A stretch of 10,033 bases of DNA, taken from contig JAURLM010000079.1 of assembly GCA_030831265.1 (NCBI GenBank), forward strand, positions 1 to 10,033. The letters run 5' to 3'. Every line of letters starts with the position of its first letter. The first letter of the stretch is position 1. The notes beneath the pieces were generated by a model. That model worked only from the letters and a program-made list of their open reading frames with translations. It made no database searches and was not told the origin of the DNA. Shown here piece after piece: positions 1 to 6,867 of the stretch. The stretch comes from Chloroflexota bacterium. GTDB lineage: Bacteria > Chloroflexota > Dehalococcoidia > Lucifugimonadales > Lucifugimonadaceae. The translations under genes were made by a program, and so were the position numbers.

Positions 1-968
1 ACCTCTTCAGGCGACGAAACACGCGGCTCAATGCCACCCAGCAGGTTCCGCAGCTTCGTCTCGTTAACGTCATAATCACCGCGAATCGCCACCATCATCA
101 CGTCGCCGCCGACTGTGTATAAAACGACCTTCGCTGTCTTGGACTCGCCCACGCCTTCCTGTGCAGCAAGCTGGGCAATGGTCTTTACGCCGGGAGTTGC
201 AAACTCTTCAATTTCGCGCTGTTCTTCAGGTGCATTCGCAACCTTGCGGAACTCGGCCTTTTCGACGTTCGCCGCGTACTTGCAGTCATCTGAATCGCAC
301 ATCAGGATGACATCTTCGCCACTCTCAGCCAGCAGCACGAACTCATTTGATTCCTTACCACCGATGGAACCGGAATCAGCCTCGACCATCACCACTTCAA
401 GGCCGGTGCGGACAAAAATACGGTGATATGCATCGACCATCGCCTGGAAACTGATATCAAGACCGGCTGAATCTCGGTCAAACGAGTACGCGTCCATCAT
501 TTCGAACTCGCGTACGCGCAGCAAGCCACCACGTGATCGCGTCTCATCACGGAACTTGGTCTGGATGTGGTACAGGTTGAAAGGCAAGTCACGGTAGCTG
601 GTCATACCAGCAGCAGCCATCATGGTGACCGTCTCTTCATGGGTAGGAGCCAGGATCATCAGGCGTTCACGTCGATCGGTGAAGGTCGCCAACGGTGGCA
701 CGTAAGAATCCGCTCGTCCAGAACGCTCCCACAGGTCACGAGGCTGCACGACAGGCATGTTGATCTCCTGTGCGCCCGCCGCGTCCAACTCTTCGACCAT
801 GATCTGCTTGATCTTCTTAACGCTCCGCCAGCCAAGCGGCATGAATGAGAAAATTCCTGCGGCCACCTGCTGAATGTACCCGGCGCGCGCCAGCAGCCTG
901 TGAGAAGCGTTGTCAGCATCCGCAGGAGCTTCACGCAGTGTTTTGCCAAAAAGTCTCGAAGATCGCAT
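1..968 (-). CDS. proS: Prolyl-tRNA synthetase, bacterial type, N-terminal part (runs off left edge)
   Basis: Cytoplasmic class II aminoacyl-tRNA synthetase that charges tRNA-Pro with proline. 322 codons are visible without a stop, so the 3' part lies beyond base 1; bacterial ProRS is about 570 residues. My reading of the minus strand gives MRSSRLFGKTLREAP at the start, an LARAGYIQQVAAGIFSFMPLG segment near residues 26-46, the APTHEE loop near 107-112, a motif 2 region RDETRSRGGLLR near 140-151, and MMDAYSFD near 157-164. The usual bacterial forms are RPRFG and MKDAYSF, so both are variants here. From about residue 226 the inserted editing domain (INS) that removes misacylated Ala begins, with the conserved KT pair at 277-278 and VAIRGDYDVNETKL near 293-306. 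The ATG at 968-966 is preceded by GAAGGA four bases upstream. The gene lies 56 bases after the phosphoesterase gene and is probably co-transcribed with it. Confidence 0.95.
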   Translation of the reverse strand, partial: MRSSRLFGKTLREAPADADNASHRLLARAGYIQQVAAGIFSFMPLGWRSVKKIKQIMVEELDAAGAQEINMPVVQPRDLWERSGRADSYVPPLATFTDRRERLMILAPTHEETVTMMAAAGMTSYRDLPFNLYHIQTKFRDETRSRGGLLRVREFEMMDAYSFDRDSAGLDISFQAMVDAYHRIFVRTGLEVVMVEADSGSIGGKESNEFVLLAESGEDVILMCDSDDCKYAANVEKAEFRKVANAPEEQREIEEFATPGVKTIAQLAAQEGVGESKTAKVVLYTVGGDVMMVAIRGDYDVNETKLRNLLGGIEPRVSSPEE

Positions 969-1024
969 TTTTTCCTTCAGCCGGTCGACTATCTATCCAA
1001 AGAAGAGTGGATACGGGTCTTCTG

Positions 1025-1642
1025 TCAATTCCGAACAAGGGAGTGTTCCGATATGGGTAGCCATTGTCCTCTGAACGGAGTTCCAACATGCCCCATTAGT
1101 GACACCGTTTCAGCCCTAAACTCATCGCTGATTTTCAACGAATCCAACAGTGTTGAGGCAAGTGATTCCTTCTCAGGGACCGGCTCGTGATAAACAGTCA
1201 AGTGTGGTCTAAACTCACCACGGATCTCGGGCCAGTACGCGCAGGTTGATACAGGATCAAGCTCACGGAACAGGTGCCGGTGCAGTTGGTCCAATTCCTC
1301 GCTAACGTCTACCGTGATCAATCCAATGTTCTCGGCGTTTGGGAGAGTCCTCGAAATTCGTTCGGATTCTAATCGGATGTTCACTTCGGACGCGCCCGCC
1401 AGCACACTGTCTATTCGCTTTTTTACGTTGTCAATCGAATCAATACCGCAAAACGGTCCTTTGATCGTAATGTGCGCGGGCAACATCGAACGTCGCACTT
1501 CTACTGCGTCCCGCAAGTCCTGGACGGTCTGCTGGATATCAACTGGCGCGAAAAGAACGAGAGTATAGACAGAAAACCCAAATTCATCGTTCGTCAATCC
1601 ATATGGATCAGTGGTTGAGGAAGGGATCGGGTACTTCATCAC
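1025..1642 (-). CDS. 2H phosphoesterase / 2'-5' RNA ligase family protein
   Basis: A 205-residue protein with the two HxT motifs that define the 2H phosphoesterase superfamily: HIT at residues 57-59 (in PAHITIKGPF) and HLT at 147-149 (in RPHLTVYHEP). They lie 90 residues apart, as expected for the two lobes of the fold. Known members include RNA 2',3'-cyclic phosphodiesterases (ThpR), 2'-5' RNA ligases and small cyclic-nucleotide hydrolases. The true substrate cannot be told from sequence, so I give no symbol. The protein looks soluble, with no signal peptide or membrane segment. The start is GTG at 1642 or the adjacent ATG at 1639; the Shine-Dalgarno is weak. It sits between ispG (81 bases upstream) and proS (56 bases downstream), a place where many core clusters have no gene. 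My hand count of bases 1081-1620 gives about 50% GC, against about 61% in four sampled lines of ispG, which hints at a later insertion. Confidence 0.88.
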   Translation of the reverse strand: MMKYPIPSSTTDPYGLTNDEFGFSVYTLVLFAPVDIQQTVQDLRDAVEVRRSMLPAHITIKGPFCGIDSIDNVKKRIDSVLAGASEVNIRLESERISRTLPNAENIGLITVDVSEELDQLHRHLFRELDPVSTCAYWPEIRGEFRPHLTVYHEPVPEKESLASTLLDSLKISDEFRAETVSLMGHVGTPFRGQWLPISEHSLVRN

Positions 1643-1723
1643 TCAGAATCCAGACGAGTCCGGCGCACATATTCACCGCACAGCTGTGGGTACACAGCAA
1701 GATGTAGCGAAAGGGTATCAGCG

Positions 1724-2959
1724 TCAGTCGGTCGCGGGGACTGCTTCTGTGGCTCCCCAACGAGCATCTACATAGCTGTCGACCATCGCAATGAACTCTT
1801 CCGCTATGCCATCACCCTGCAAAAAGGTCTTGCGTTCGCCGTCAACGAACACCGGGGCACGCGGCGTCTCACCGCTGCCCGGCAACGATATCCCGATGTT
1901 GGCAGCCCGTGATTCACCCGGTCCATTCACCACGCAACCCATCACGGCAACCTTCAATTCCTCGGAACCGGGGTAACGGCCACGCCACTCGGCCATCTTT
2001 TCATCAAGGTATTTCTGAATATCCTGTGCAAGCTCCCGGAATTTTGTCGAAGTTGTCCGACCACATCCCGGGCATGCTGTGACTGCGGGCCGATATGACC
2101 GCAAACCAAGTGCCTGGAGAATCTCCTGGCAGAGCCGAACCTCTCTCGCCCGGTCACCACCAACTTCGGGGGTTAGCGAGGAGCGAATCGTGTCGCCGAT
2201 TCCGTCGTACAGCAGCACGGAGAGTGCGGCTGTCGTGGCAACTATTCCCTTTGTGCCCATGCCGGCTTCGGTCAGTCCCAGATGTAGCGGGAACTCCATG
2301 ATCCCCGCAAGCTGGCGGTACGCCTCGACCATCTGTGGCAGCCGTGACACTTTGCAGGAAACGATGATCTGGTTGGCAGGCAGTCCAAGCTGCATCGCCG
2401 CTTCCGCGCTGGACACTGCGCTTTCTATCAGCGCCTCACGCTCAACCTCATCACCGGTCAGCGGTTCCGCACGTCGTGAGTTCGCATCCATTTTGGCGAC
2501 GACCACTTCGGGGTCGAGGCTGCCGGCATTGACGCCGATGCGAACGGGCTTACCGAGGTCACGCGCAATCTCAATGAATGTAGAAAAATTGTCATCTCGA
2601 CGAGAACCGCGCCCGACGTTGCCGGGATTGATACGGAATTTTGCGAGAGTCTTTGCGCAGTCCGGGTTGTCATGTAGCAGGCGGTGGCCAATGAAATGGA
2701 AGTCGCCAATGATCGGCACGTCACAGCCTAGATCTTCAAGCCGCTTTTTTATCTCAGGAACAGCCTTAGCGGCAGCATCATTGTTGACCGTGACACGCAC
2801 AAGTTCGCTGCCGGCGTCTGCCAGCAACTTGACCTGTGCCACGGTCTTAGGGATATCAGCAGTGTCGGTGTCGGTCATCGACTGCACGACGACCGGGTTC
2901 CCACCGCCAACCAGCACTCCGCCAACATTTACAACGTGTGTTTGACGCCGCTTCGCCAT
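1724..2959 (-). CDS. ispG: 4-hydroxy-3-methylbut-2-en-1-yl diphosphate synthase (IspG/GcpE)
   Basis: Penultimate enzyme of the MEP isoprenoid pathway. It reductively opens methylerythritol cyclodiphosphate to HMBPP using a [4Fe-4S] cluster, in the cytoplasm. The 411-residue protein has the N-terminal TIM-barrel part (VVVQSMTDTDTADI near 23-36, INPGNVG near 110-116, GVNAGSLD near 142-149, LGLTEAG near 227-233). The C-terminal cluster domain has CPGCGR (Cys296 and Cys299) and MGCVVNGPGES (Cys342), the three cluster ligands. Glu349, seven residues after the last Cys, matches the catalytic Glu. It is of the bacterial two-domain type and somewhat longer than the E. coli enzyme (about 372), partly through a C-terminal tail of about 15 residues. 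The ATG at 2959 has GGAG seven bases upstream. It is separated from rseP by 132 bases, the largest gap in the window, so it may have its own promoter. The partner MEP gene dxr is two genes upstream. Confidence 0.97.
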   Translation of the reverse strand: MAKRRQTHVVNVGGVLVGGGNPVVVQSMTDTDTADIPKTVAQVKLLADAGSELVRVTVNNDAAAKAVPEIKKRLEDLGCDVPIIGDFHFIGHRLLHDNPDCAKTLAKFRINPGNVGRGSRRDDNFSTFIEIARDLGKPVRIGVNAGSLDPEVVVAKMDANSRRAEPLTGDEVEREALIESAVSSAEAAMQLGLPANQIIVSCKVSRLPQMVEAYRQLAGIMEFPLHLGLTEAGMGTKGIVATTAALSVLLYDGIGDTIRSSLTPEVGGDRAREVRLCQEILQALGLRSYRPAVTACPGCGRTTSTKFRELAQDIQKYLDEKMAEWRGRYPGSEELKVAVMGCVVNGPGESRAANIGISLPGSGETPRAPVFVDGERKTFLQGDGIAEEFIAMVDSYVDARWGATEAVPATD

Positions 2960-2993
2960 TGCGCTTCTCCGCTGAGTGTCACCTTTGCCCGTC

Positions 2994-3009
2994 CCGCAAG
3001 TCCTTGCGG
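2994..3009 (-). repeat. Perfect inverted repeat in the ispG leader
   Basis: CCGCAAG (2994-3000) and CTTGCGG (3003-3009) are exact reverse complements separated by two bases, so the RNA could form a 6-bp hairpin with a 4-base loop. It lies about 35 bases before the ispG start. No U-run follows it in the transcribed direction (the next bases are GACGGGCAAAG), so it does not look like an intrinsic terminator. It could be an operator, an mRNA-stabilising hairpin or chance. Confidence 0.45.
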
Positions 3010-3034
3010 CGGCACCGACTGTGTTCGCAGTAGC

Positions 3035-3064
3035 AGTCTACCGGCAGCCGGTTAAAACAGTCGA
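3035..3064 (-). promoter_or_regulatory. Possible weak sigma-70-type promoter ahead of ispG
   Basis: On the minus strand TCGACT (3064-3059, 4 of 6 matches to TTGACA) and TAGACT (3040-3035, 4 of 6 matches to TATAAT) are spaced by 18 bases. The spacer contains the inverted repeat ACCGG-CTG-CCGGT, which could be an operator. The main support is that this is the only sizeable gap in the window; the match itself is weak and could be chance. Confidence 0.15.
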
Positions 3065-3091
3065 ATGCAGCAGTCTCCACACCTGTACCGG

Positions 3092-4822
3092 TTAGAAGAA
3101 GCTTTCGCCGCGGAAGATTCTGCCAATGTCTTGCACCGAAATGATGGCAATGAACGCCAGCAGCATGATGAAACCTGCAAGGTGCACAAGACCTTCACGT
3201 TCAGGTGAAATCCTCTTGCCGCCGCGCAGTATCTCGATCAAAACGAAGAAGATACGGCCACCGTCCAGTGCAGGTATAGGCAGGATGTTGATCACTGCCA
3301 GGGAGAAGCTGATGACGGCGGCAAGACTCGCAAGTGTCGCTACTTTCGCACCTATTGACGCTTCTGCAACCGCTATCTCACCGGTCAACTGACCAATTCC
3401 CACCGGGCCGGTGAACGTTGGCGTTTCTGTGAACTGCGGGTTCTGGGAACCAAGCGCCAGTCCCGTGATGGCATTACGAGTCAGGACAATGGAATCCCAC
3501 GCTTGCGTCGCACCTTCACCCCACGCAGAGAAAAACGGCACGGATCGGTGGACCGAGTGGACATTGACCATGGCGATCTGAACGCCGGTCGCACCTTCCT
3601 GGATATGAGTTCGCAGCCCAATATCCGCATTGAACTGACGCGCCTCGGTGAAAGGAATATCGGCACGATCAGGCGAATCATCACCGTCAGGCACCACCTT
3701 CAGTACATCGCCAACCTGCGCCAGAGTGTCGAAACGCAGCGCGTCCTGCAGCGAAATTTCGCTCGCCGTATCGGTGACCGTCGTAACGACTGTCAGGCTG
3801 TTGCTAATCCCTGCATACGGGTCGAAGACACGCGCCTCACCGATACGCAACTGGGTATCCGGATCATCAACACTGGTCACGACCTGTTTAGCCGGTGGTC
3901 GCCAGCGAGGGACAACGGTTATCTCCTGTATCTCTCCGGTGTACTGGTACTGTGGCTCTCCAACTCTCGCAAATGGGTCAGCGATGCCACGCATAATCTC
4001 CCACTGAGTCTCTGCGCCAAGCTTCAGCGTTACCGCGCTCTGCAAGTCACCAATCGTCTCAATGGTGCGGCCATCAACCCTCACGACACGGTCACCGGTG
4101 CGTATTCCGGCCTCAGCAGCAGGAGATCCGGGGAACACGCTCGCAATGGTCACATCGCCCACCTGCACGTTCTGGGGTATGAGGAGCACCAGTGGTAGCA
4201 AGATGAACGGAATTATGGCATTGATAGCGGCACCCGCGGCCATGACGGCAACGCGGACGCCGCGGCCCTTGGATGCGAGACTGCCCTCGGCAGACGGGTC
4301 CTCTTCACCGAGCAACCGGACGAATCCGCCAAGCGGAAGCCAGTTGAAGGACCATAGCATGTCAGCAAGAACAATCTGGTCAGCTTGTATTTCCCGCACT
4401 TTGCCTACGAATACCTGTCCGCCTACCTGTTCATCTTCATCAAGTGCAGTCTTCGGCCTGACAACTGTCGCCTCAAGTCGGCCCGGCGCAGTCTCAATGG
4501 CGCGGACGGTGACGATATCTCCCACCCGAGGCCGGTTCACCTGCTCAGGTGAAGCACCAGAACGCAAGTCTCCGAAGCCGGTCGCAAGGACAGGTTCATT
4601 GGCATCTTTTGCCGTGACAGGGGCAAACCACGTCTCACCGGTCAGGCTAATTACTGCCCTGCCCGTCCAGAATCCACCGGCACGGGGCGGAAAGCCGAAA
4701 CCGTATTCGAGCACCTTCACACCAAACGCCTTTGCGACGAAAAAGTGGCCGAATTCGTGGAGTATTACAAGCGGTCCAAGAACCAGCAGGAATGTGAGGA
4801 CACCAAAAACAAAAGTTTCCAT
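3092..4822 (-). CDS. rseP: RseP-type site-2 intramembrane metalloprotease with PDZ domain and two large insertions
   Basis: Membrane zinc protease of family M50B that cuts single-pass membrane proteins, classically anti-sigma factors, and clears signal peptides. The 576-residue protein has a first membrane helix with the zinc motif HEFGH (H22, E23, H26), LPLGGFVRLLGEE near 162-174, a second helix near 189-216, a PDZ domain from about 220 to 310 (PGSPAAEAGIRTGDRVV), a third helix with the third zinc ligand in NILPIPALDGG (D520), and a last helix near 545-564. Family members usually have about 350-450 residues; the excess comes from extra segments at about 48-158 and 311-409. The usual GPxxN of helix 2 reads GAAIN. 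I chose the ATG at 4822 because the protein then begins directly with the first membrane helix, as in homologues. An upstream in-frame GTG (4879) would add 19 residues inside dxr. It starts two bases after the dxr stop, with no clear Shine-Dalgarno, so coupling is likely. The natural substrate is unknown. Confidence 0.93.
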   Translation of the reverse strand: METFVFGVLTFLLVLGPLVILHEFGHFFVAKAFGVKVLEYGFGFPPRAGGFWTGRAVISLTGETWFAPVTAKDANEPVLATGFGDLRSGASPEQVNRPRVGDIVTVRAIETAPGRLEATVVRPKTALDEDEQVGGQVFVGKVREIQADQIVLADMLWSFNWLPLGGFVRLLGEEDPSAEGSLASKGRGVRVAVMAAGAAINAIIPFILLPLVLLIPQNVQVGDVTIASVFPGSPAAEAGIRTGDRVVRVDGRTIETIGDLQSAVTLKLGAETQWEIMRGIADPFARVGEPQYQYTGEIQEITVVPRWRPPAKQVVTSVDDPDTQLRIGEARVFDPYAGISNSLTVVTTVTDTASEISLQDALRFDTLAQVGDVLKVVPDGDDSPDRADIPFTEARQFNADIGLRTHIQEGATGVQIAMVNVHSVHRSVPFFSAWGEGATQAWDSIVLTRNAITGLALGSQNPQFTETPTFTGPVGIGQLTGEIAVAEASIGAKVATLASLAAVISFSLAVINILPIPALDGGRIFFVLIEILRGGKRISPEREGLVHLAGFIMLLAFIAIISVQDIGRIFRGESFF

Positions 4823-4824
4823 AA

Positions 4825-5961
4825 TTAAATAGTAGATGCGCCCGTTGAGTAGCGTGAAAGTGTGTGATCGGTCGCCCACGCCGCAGCATGAACGGCATCT
4901 TCAATCGAATGCTCCATGATGGGCTGGTGCGCTGCCAGAGTGGAGGCAACCACATCAGGTATGTCAGTGAACCGGATGATTCCGTCCAGGAACAGCGAAA
5001 CCGCCGCCTCATCTGCTCCGGCAAGAGCAGCAGGCCACGTTCCACCCTTCTTACCGTAATCGAGCGCCAGCTCAAAGCAAGGGTAAAGAGATGGGTCCAT
5101 AGCCTCGAAAGTCAGGGAACCGGTCTGCACCGGGTTAAAGTGTGGCAGAGCCGCGTTTTCCTGCCTGTCAGGGTAGAAGAGTGCGTACTGGATAGGGTGG
5201 CGCATGTCCGGAGGGCCAAGCTGCGCTTTTACCGATCCATCAGCAAACTCCACCATCGAGTGGATGATGCTCTGCTTATGAATTACTACGTCGATCTGCT
5301 CATACGGGATGTCAAACAGCCAGCGCGTCTCGATAACCTCGAACGCCTTGTTCATCAGCGTCGCAGAGTCAATCGTTATCTTCGCGCCCATCGTCCAGGT
5401 AGGATGCTTGAGCGCCTCGGCGGGAGAGACATCATGTAGAGACTCCCATGTGCGGCCCCGGAAAGCGCCGCCAGAAGCGGTGATGATGAATTTTGCGGGG
5501 TCACCGCGCTCCCCCTCGATACATTGCCACAGGGCTGAAGGCTCGCTGTCCACCGGCAGCACGGTCGCGTTGTGTTCGCGTGCCCGACGCATCAGCAGTT
5601 CGCCCGCCATCACGATGACTTCCTTGTTCGCCAATGCGACGGTCTTCCCGGCATCTATCGCTGCAAGCGTCGGCCCCATCCCGGCACAGCCCACAGTCGC
5701 CGCCATGACCATGTCTACATCCAGCAGCGAAACGATCTCCTCGGCAGAAAGTCGCTTTGCCCCGTTGTGGCCGTTCAGGTCGGACACAGAGTTGATATAG
5801 CGCGGGTGAAATTCATCAACCTGCTGCTTGAGCAGTTCAACGTTGTTACCGGCACACAGCCCGACAATCTCAAACTGGCCAGGGAAGGCGCGCACAATGT
5901 CCAGCGTTTGCTGGCCGATCGTGCCGGTTGAGCCAAGTATGACCAGTCGCTTTGGTTGCAA
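4825..5961 (-). CDS. dxr: 1-deoxy-D-xylulose 5-phosphate reductoisomerase
   Basis: Second, committed enzyme of the MEP pathway: it rearranges and reduces DXP to MEP with NADPH and a divalent metal. Numbering from the TTG at 5973 (382 residues): NADPH loop GSTGTIG at 14-20, ALANKE at 113-118, PVDSEPSA at 140-147 with metal ligands D142 and E144, substrate loop SGGAFRG at 167-173, H190 in HPTW, and MNKAFEVIE at 207-215 with the third metal ligand E212. IHKQSIIHS at 231-239 replaces the commoner HPQS. There is no ATG. TTG at 5961 gives MQPKRLVILGSTG, the normal family N-terminus, begins one base after the cdsA stop and has GGGA six bases upstream. TTG at 5973 would overlap cdsA by 11 bases and lacks a Shine-Dalgarno, so I prefer 5961. 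The stop lies two bases before rseP, so cdsA, dxr and rseP form a tight translational unit. Confidence 0.96.
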   Translation of the reverse strand: MQPKRLVILGSTGTIGQQTLDIVRAFPGQFEIVGLCAGNNVELLKQQVDEFHPRYINSVSDLNGHNGAKRLSAEEIVSLLDVDMVMAATVGCAGMGPTLAAIDAGKTVALANKEVIVMAGELLMRRAREHNATVLPVDSEPSALWQCIEGERGDPAKFIITASGGAFRGRTWESLHDVSPAEALKHPTWTMGAKITIDSATLMNKAFEVIETRWLFDIPYEQIDVVIHKQSIIHSMVEFADGSVKAQLGPPDMRHPIQYALFYPDRQENAALPHFNPVQTGSLTFEAMDPSLYPCFELALDYGKKGGTWPAALAGADEAAVSLFLDGIIRFTDIPDVVASTLAAHQPIMEHSIEDAVHAAAWATDHTLSRYSTGASTI

Positions 5962-5962
5962 T

Positions 5963-6814
5963 TCACATCCCAACTATCTGGATGGCCCAGTAAACAACCG
6001 CAATGTTCGGGGCCAGTGAGTCTATCCTGTCCAGTATGCCGCCGTGACCGGGTATGAGTCTTCCTGAATCCTTGACGCCTGCACGCCGTTTGAGCCACGA
6101 TTCGAACAGGTCACCGGTCACCCCAGATACGGTTATCGCCACCCCAATGCAGCCAGCTTGCAGAACGGACAGCGGCAAATCCATGATTGCTGCGAGGGCG
6201 ATAACCGCGCCTATCGAAGCTACAACTCCACCAGCAACGCCTTCCCATGTCTTCTTGGGACTTATCGAAGGTGCAAGTTTGTGGCGACCAATCGCGCGCC
6301 CGGTGAAGTATGCGCCTGTATCCACGGCAAACGTGCCGAGTATCGCAAGCAGAAGCCAACGACGACCTGATTCAAGATCAATCAGCGGAGCAGCGTGTGC
6401 AAGTGTGATCCCAAAATAGACTGCGGCTATCGCCACAGGCAGCGCTATCCGACGGTAGTCCGTCCGTATCGACGCTGCGTTGAAAATCCCGGTCACACCC
6501 ATCGCGACGCCCAGCGCACCCACTGCCACAAAGAACTGGCCGGAATCTATCGCCCGGACGATACCCGCCATGACTATGAAAACTACCGGAACGATGTAAC
6601 GCACGCGCTGGCCCGTGTGATTGGCCTGTGCCATCAGGGCAAGCTCATGCCCGGCGACAACAGCGACTACGAGCACGAGTGCAGAAACGCCGTAAACACC
6701 GGCGAGTACCGCCAGCACCACAATTGGTATACCGACAGCAGCAGAGATAAGTCGGATGCGCAGTCCGCTGTTTTCAGTGGCAGTTACCGGGGAACTTAGC
6801 GTTTGGTTGCTCAG
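5963..6814 (-). CDS. cdsA: Phosphatidate cytidylyltransferase (CDP-diglyceride synthase)
   Basis: Integral membrane enzyme that makes CDP-diacylglycerol from CTP and phosphatidic acid for phospholipid synthesis. Most of the protein is hydrophobic with about eight predicted membrane stretches. The family signature is clear near the C-terminus: SWLKRRAGVKDSG then IPGHGGILDRID (about residues 239-265 of 283), including the KD and GHGG..DR..D elements, plus DTGAYFTGRAIG and SPKKTWEG earlier. The start is odd. The first ordinary start codon (GTG at 6721) falls inside the first membrane helix. The frame stays open upstream to a stop at 6853-6851 and encodes LRIRLISAAVGIPI, typical of real CdsA N-termini, but holds no ATG, GTG or TTG. 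GGGAG at 6826-6822 lies seven bases before CTG 6814, so I place the start there; ATC at 6817 is an alternative. It begins 53 bases after uppS and ends next to dxr. Confidence 0.92.
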   Translation of the reverse strand: MSNQTLSSPVTATENSGLRIRLISAAVGIPIVVLAVLAGVYGVSALVLVVAVVAGHELALMAQANHTGQRVRYIVPVVFIVMAGIVRAIDSGQFFVAVGALGVAMGVTGIFNAASIRTDYRRIALPVAIAAVYFGITLAHAAPLIDLESGRRWLLLAILGTFAVDTGAYFTGRAIGRHKLAPSISPKKTWEGVAGGVVASIGAVIALAAIMDLPLSVLQAGCIGVAITVSGVTGDLFESWLKRRAGVKDSGRLIPGHGGILDRIDSLAPNIAVVYWAIQIVGM

Positions 6815-6821
6815 GATTTTG

Positions 6822-6826
6822 CTCCC
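6822..6826 (-). promoter_or_regulatory. Shine-Dalgarno GGGAG ahead of a probable CTG start of cdsA
   Basis: On the minus strand GGGAG is followed by seven bases and then CTG (6814-6812), ideal spacing, or by four bases and then ATC (6817-6815). It is the best ribosome binding site in the 53-base gap after uppS and the main reason for placing the cdsA start here rather than at GTG 6721. Confidence 0.45.
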
Positions 6827-6867
6827 GCGGCCAGAAATATTCGCCGTGACTTACCGACGCGCGCAGT

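Noticed and set aside
115..426. Plus-strand 103-codon frame opposite proS
   Set aside because: The opposite strand encodes clear ProRS motifs; this frame is only its complement.
1643..1723. Promoter search in the ispG-phosphoesterase gap
   Set aside because: The best pair (TTGCTG and GAATAT) matches poorly and has about 20 bases between the boxes, too wide to report.
2079..2945. Plus-strand open frame of 288 codons opposite ispG
   Set aside because: It is antisense to a clear ispG. Its protein is rich in Ser, Arg, Pro and Thr with no motif, as expected from the complementary strand of a GC-rich gene.
2994..3009. Intrinsic terminator after rseP
   Set aside because: The hairpin is real but no U-run follows it on the transcribed strand, and it lies about 80 bases after the rseP stop.
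3503..4832. Plus-strand open frames of 231 and 256 codons opposite rseP
   Set aside because: They mirror rseP, overlap each other in different frames, and show no family motif or convincing ribosome binding site.
4823..4879. Upstream GTG start for rseP at 4879
   Set aside because: It would put 19 polar residues inside dxr before the first helix; ATG 4822 gives the normal family N-terminus.
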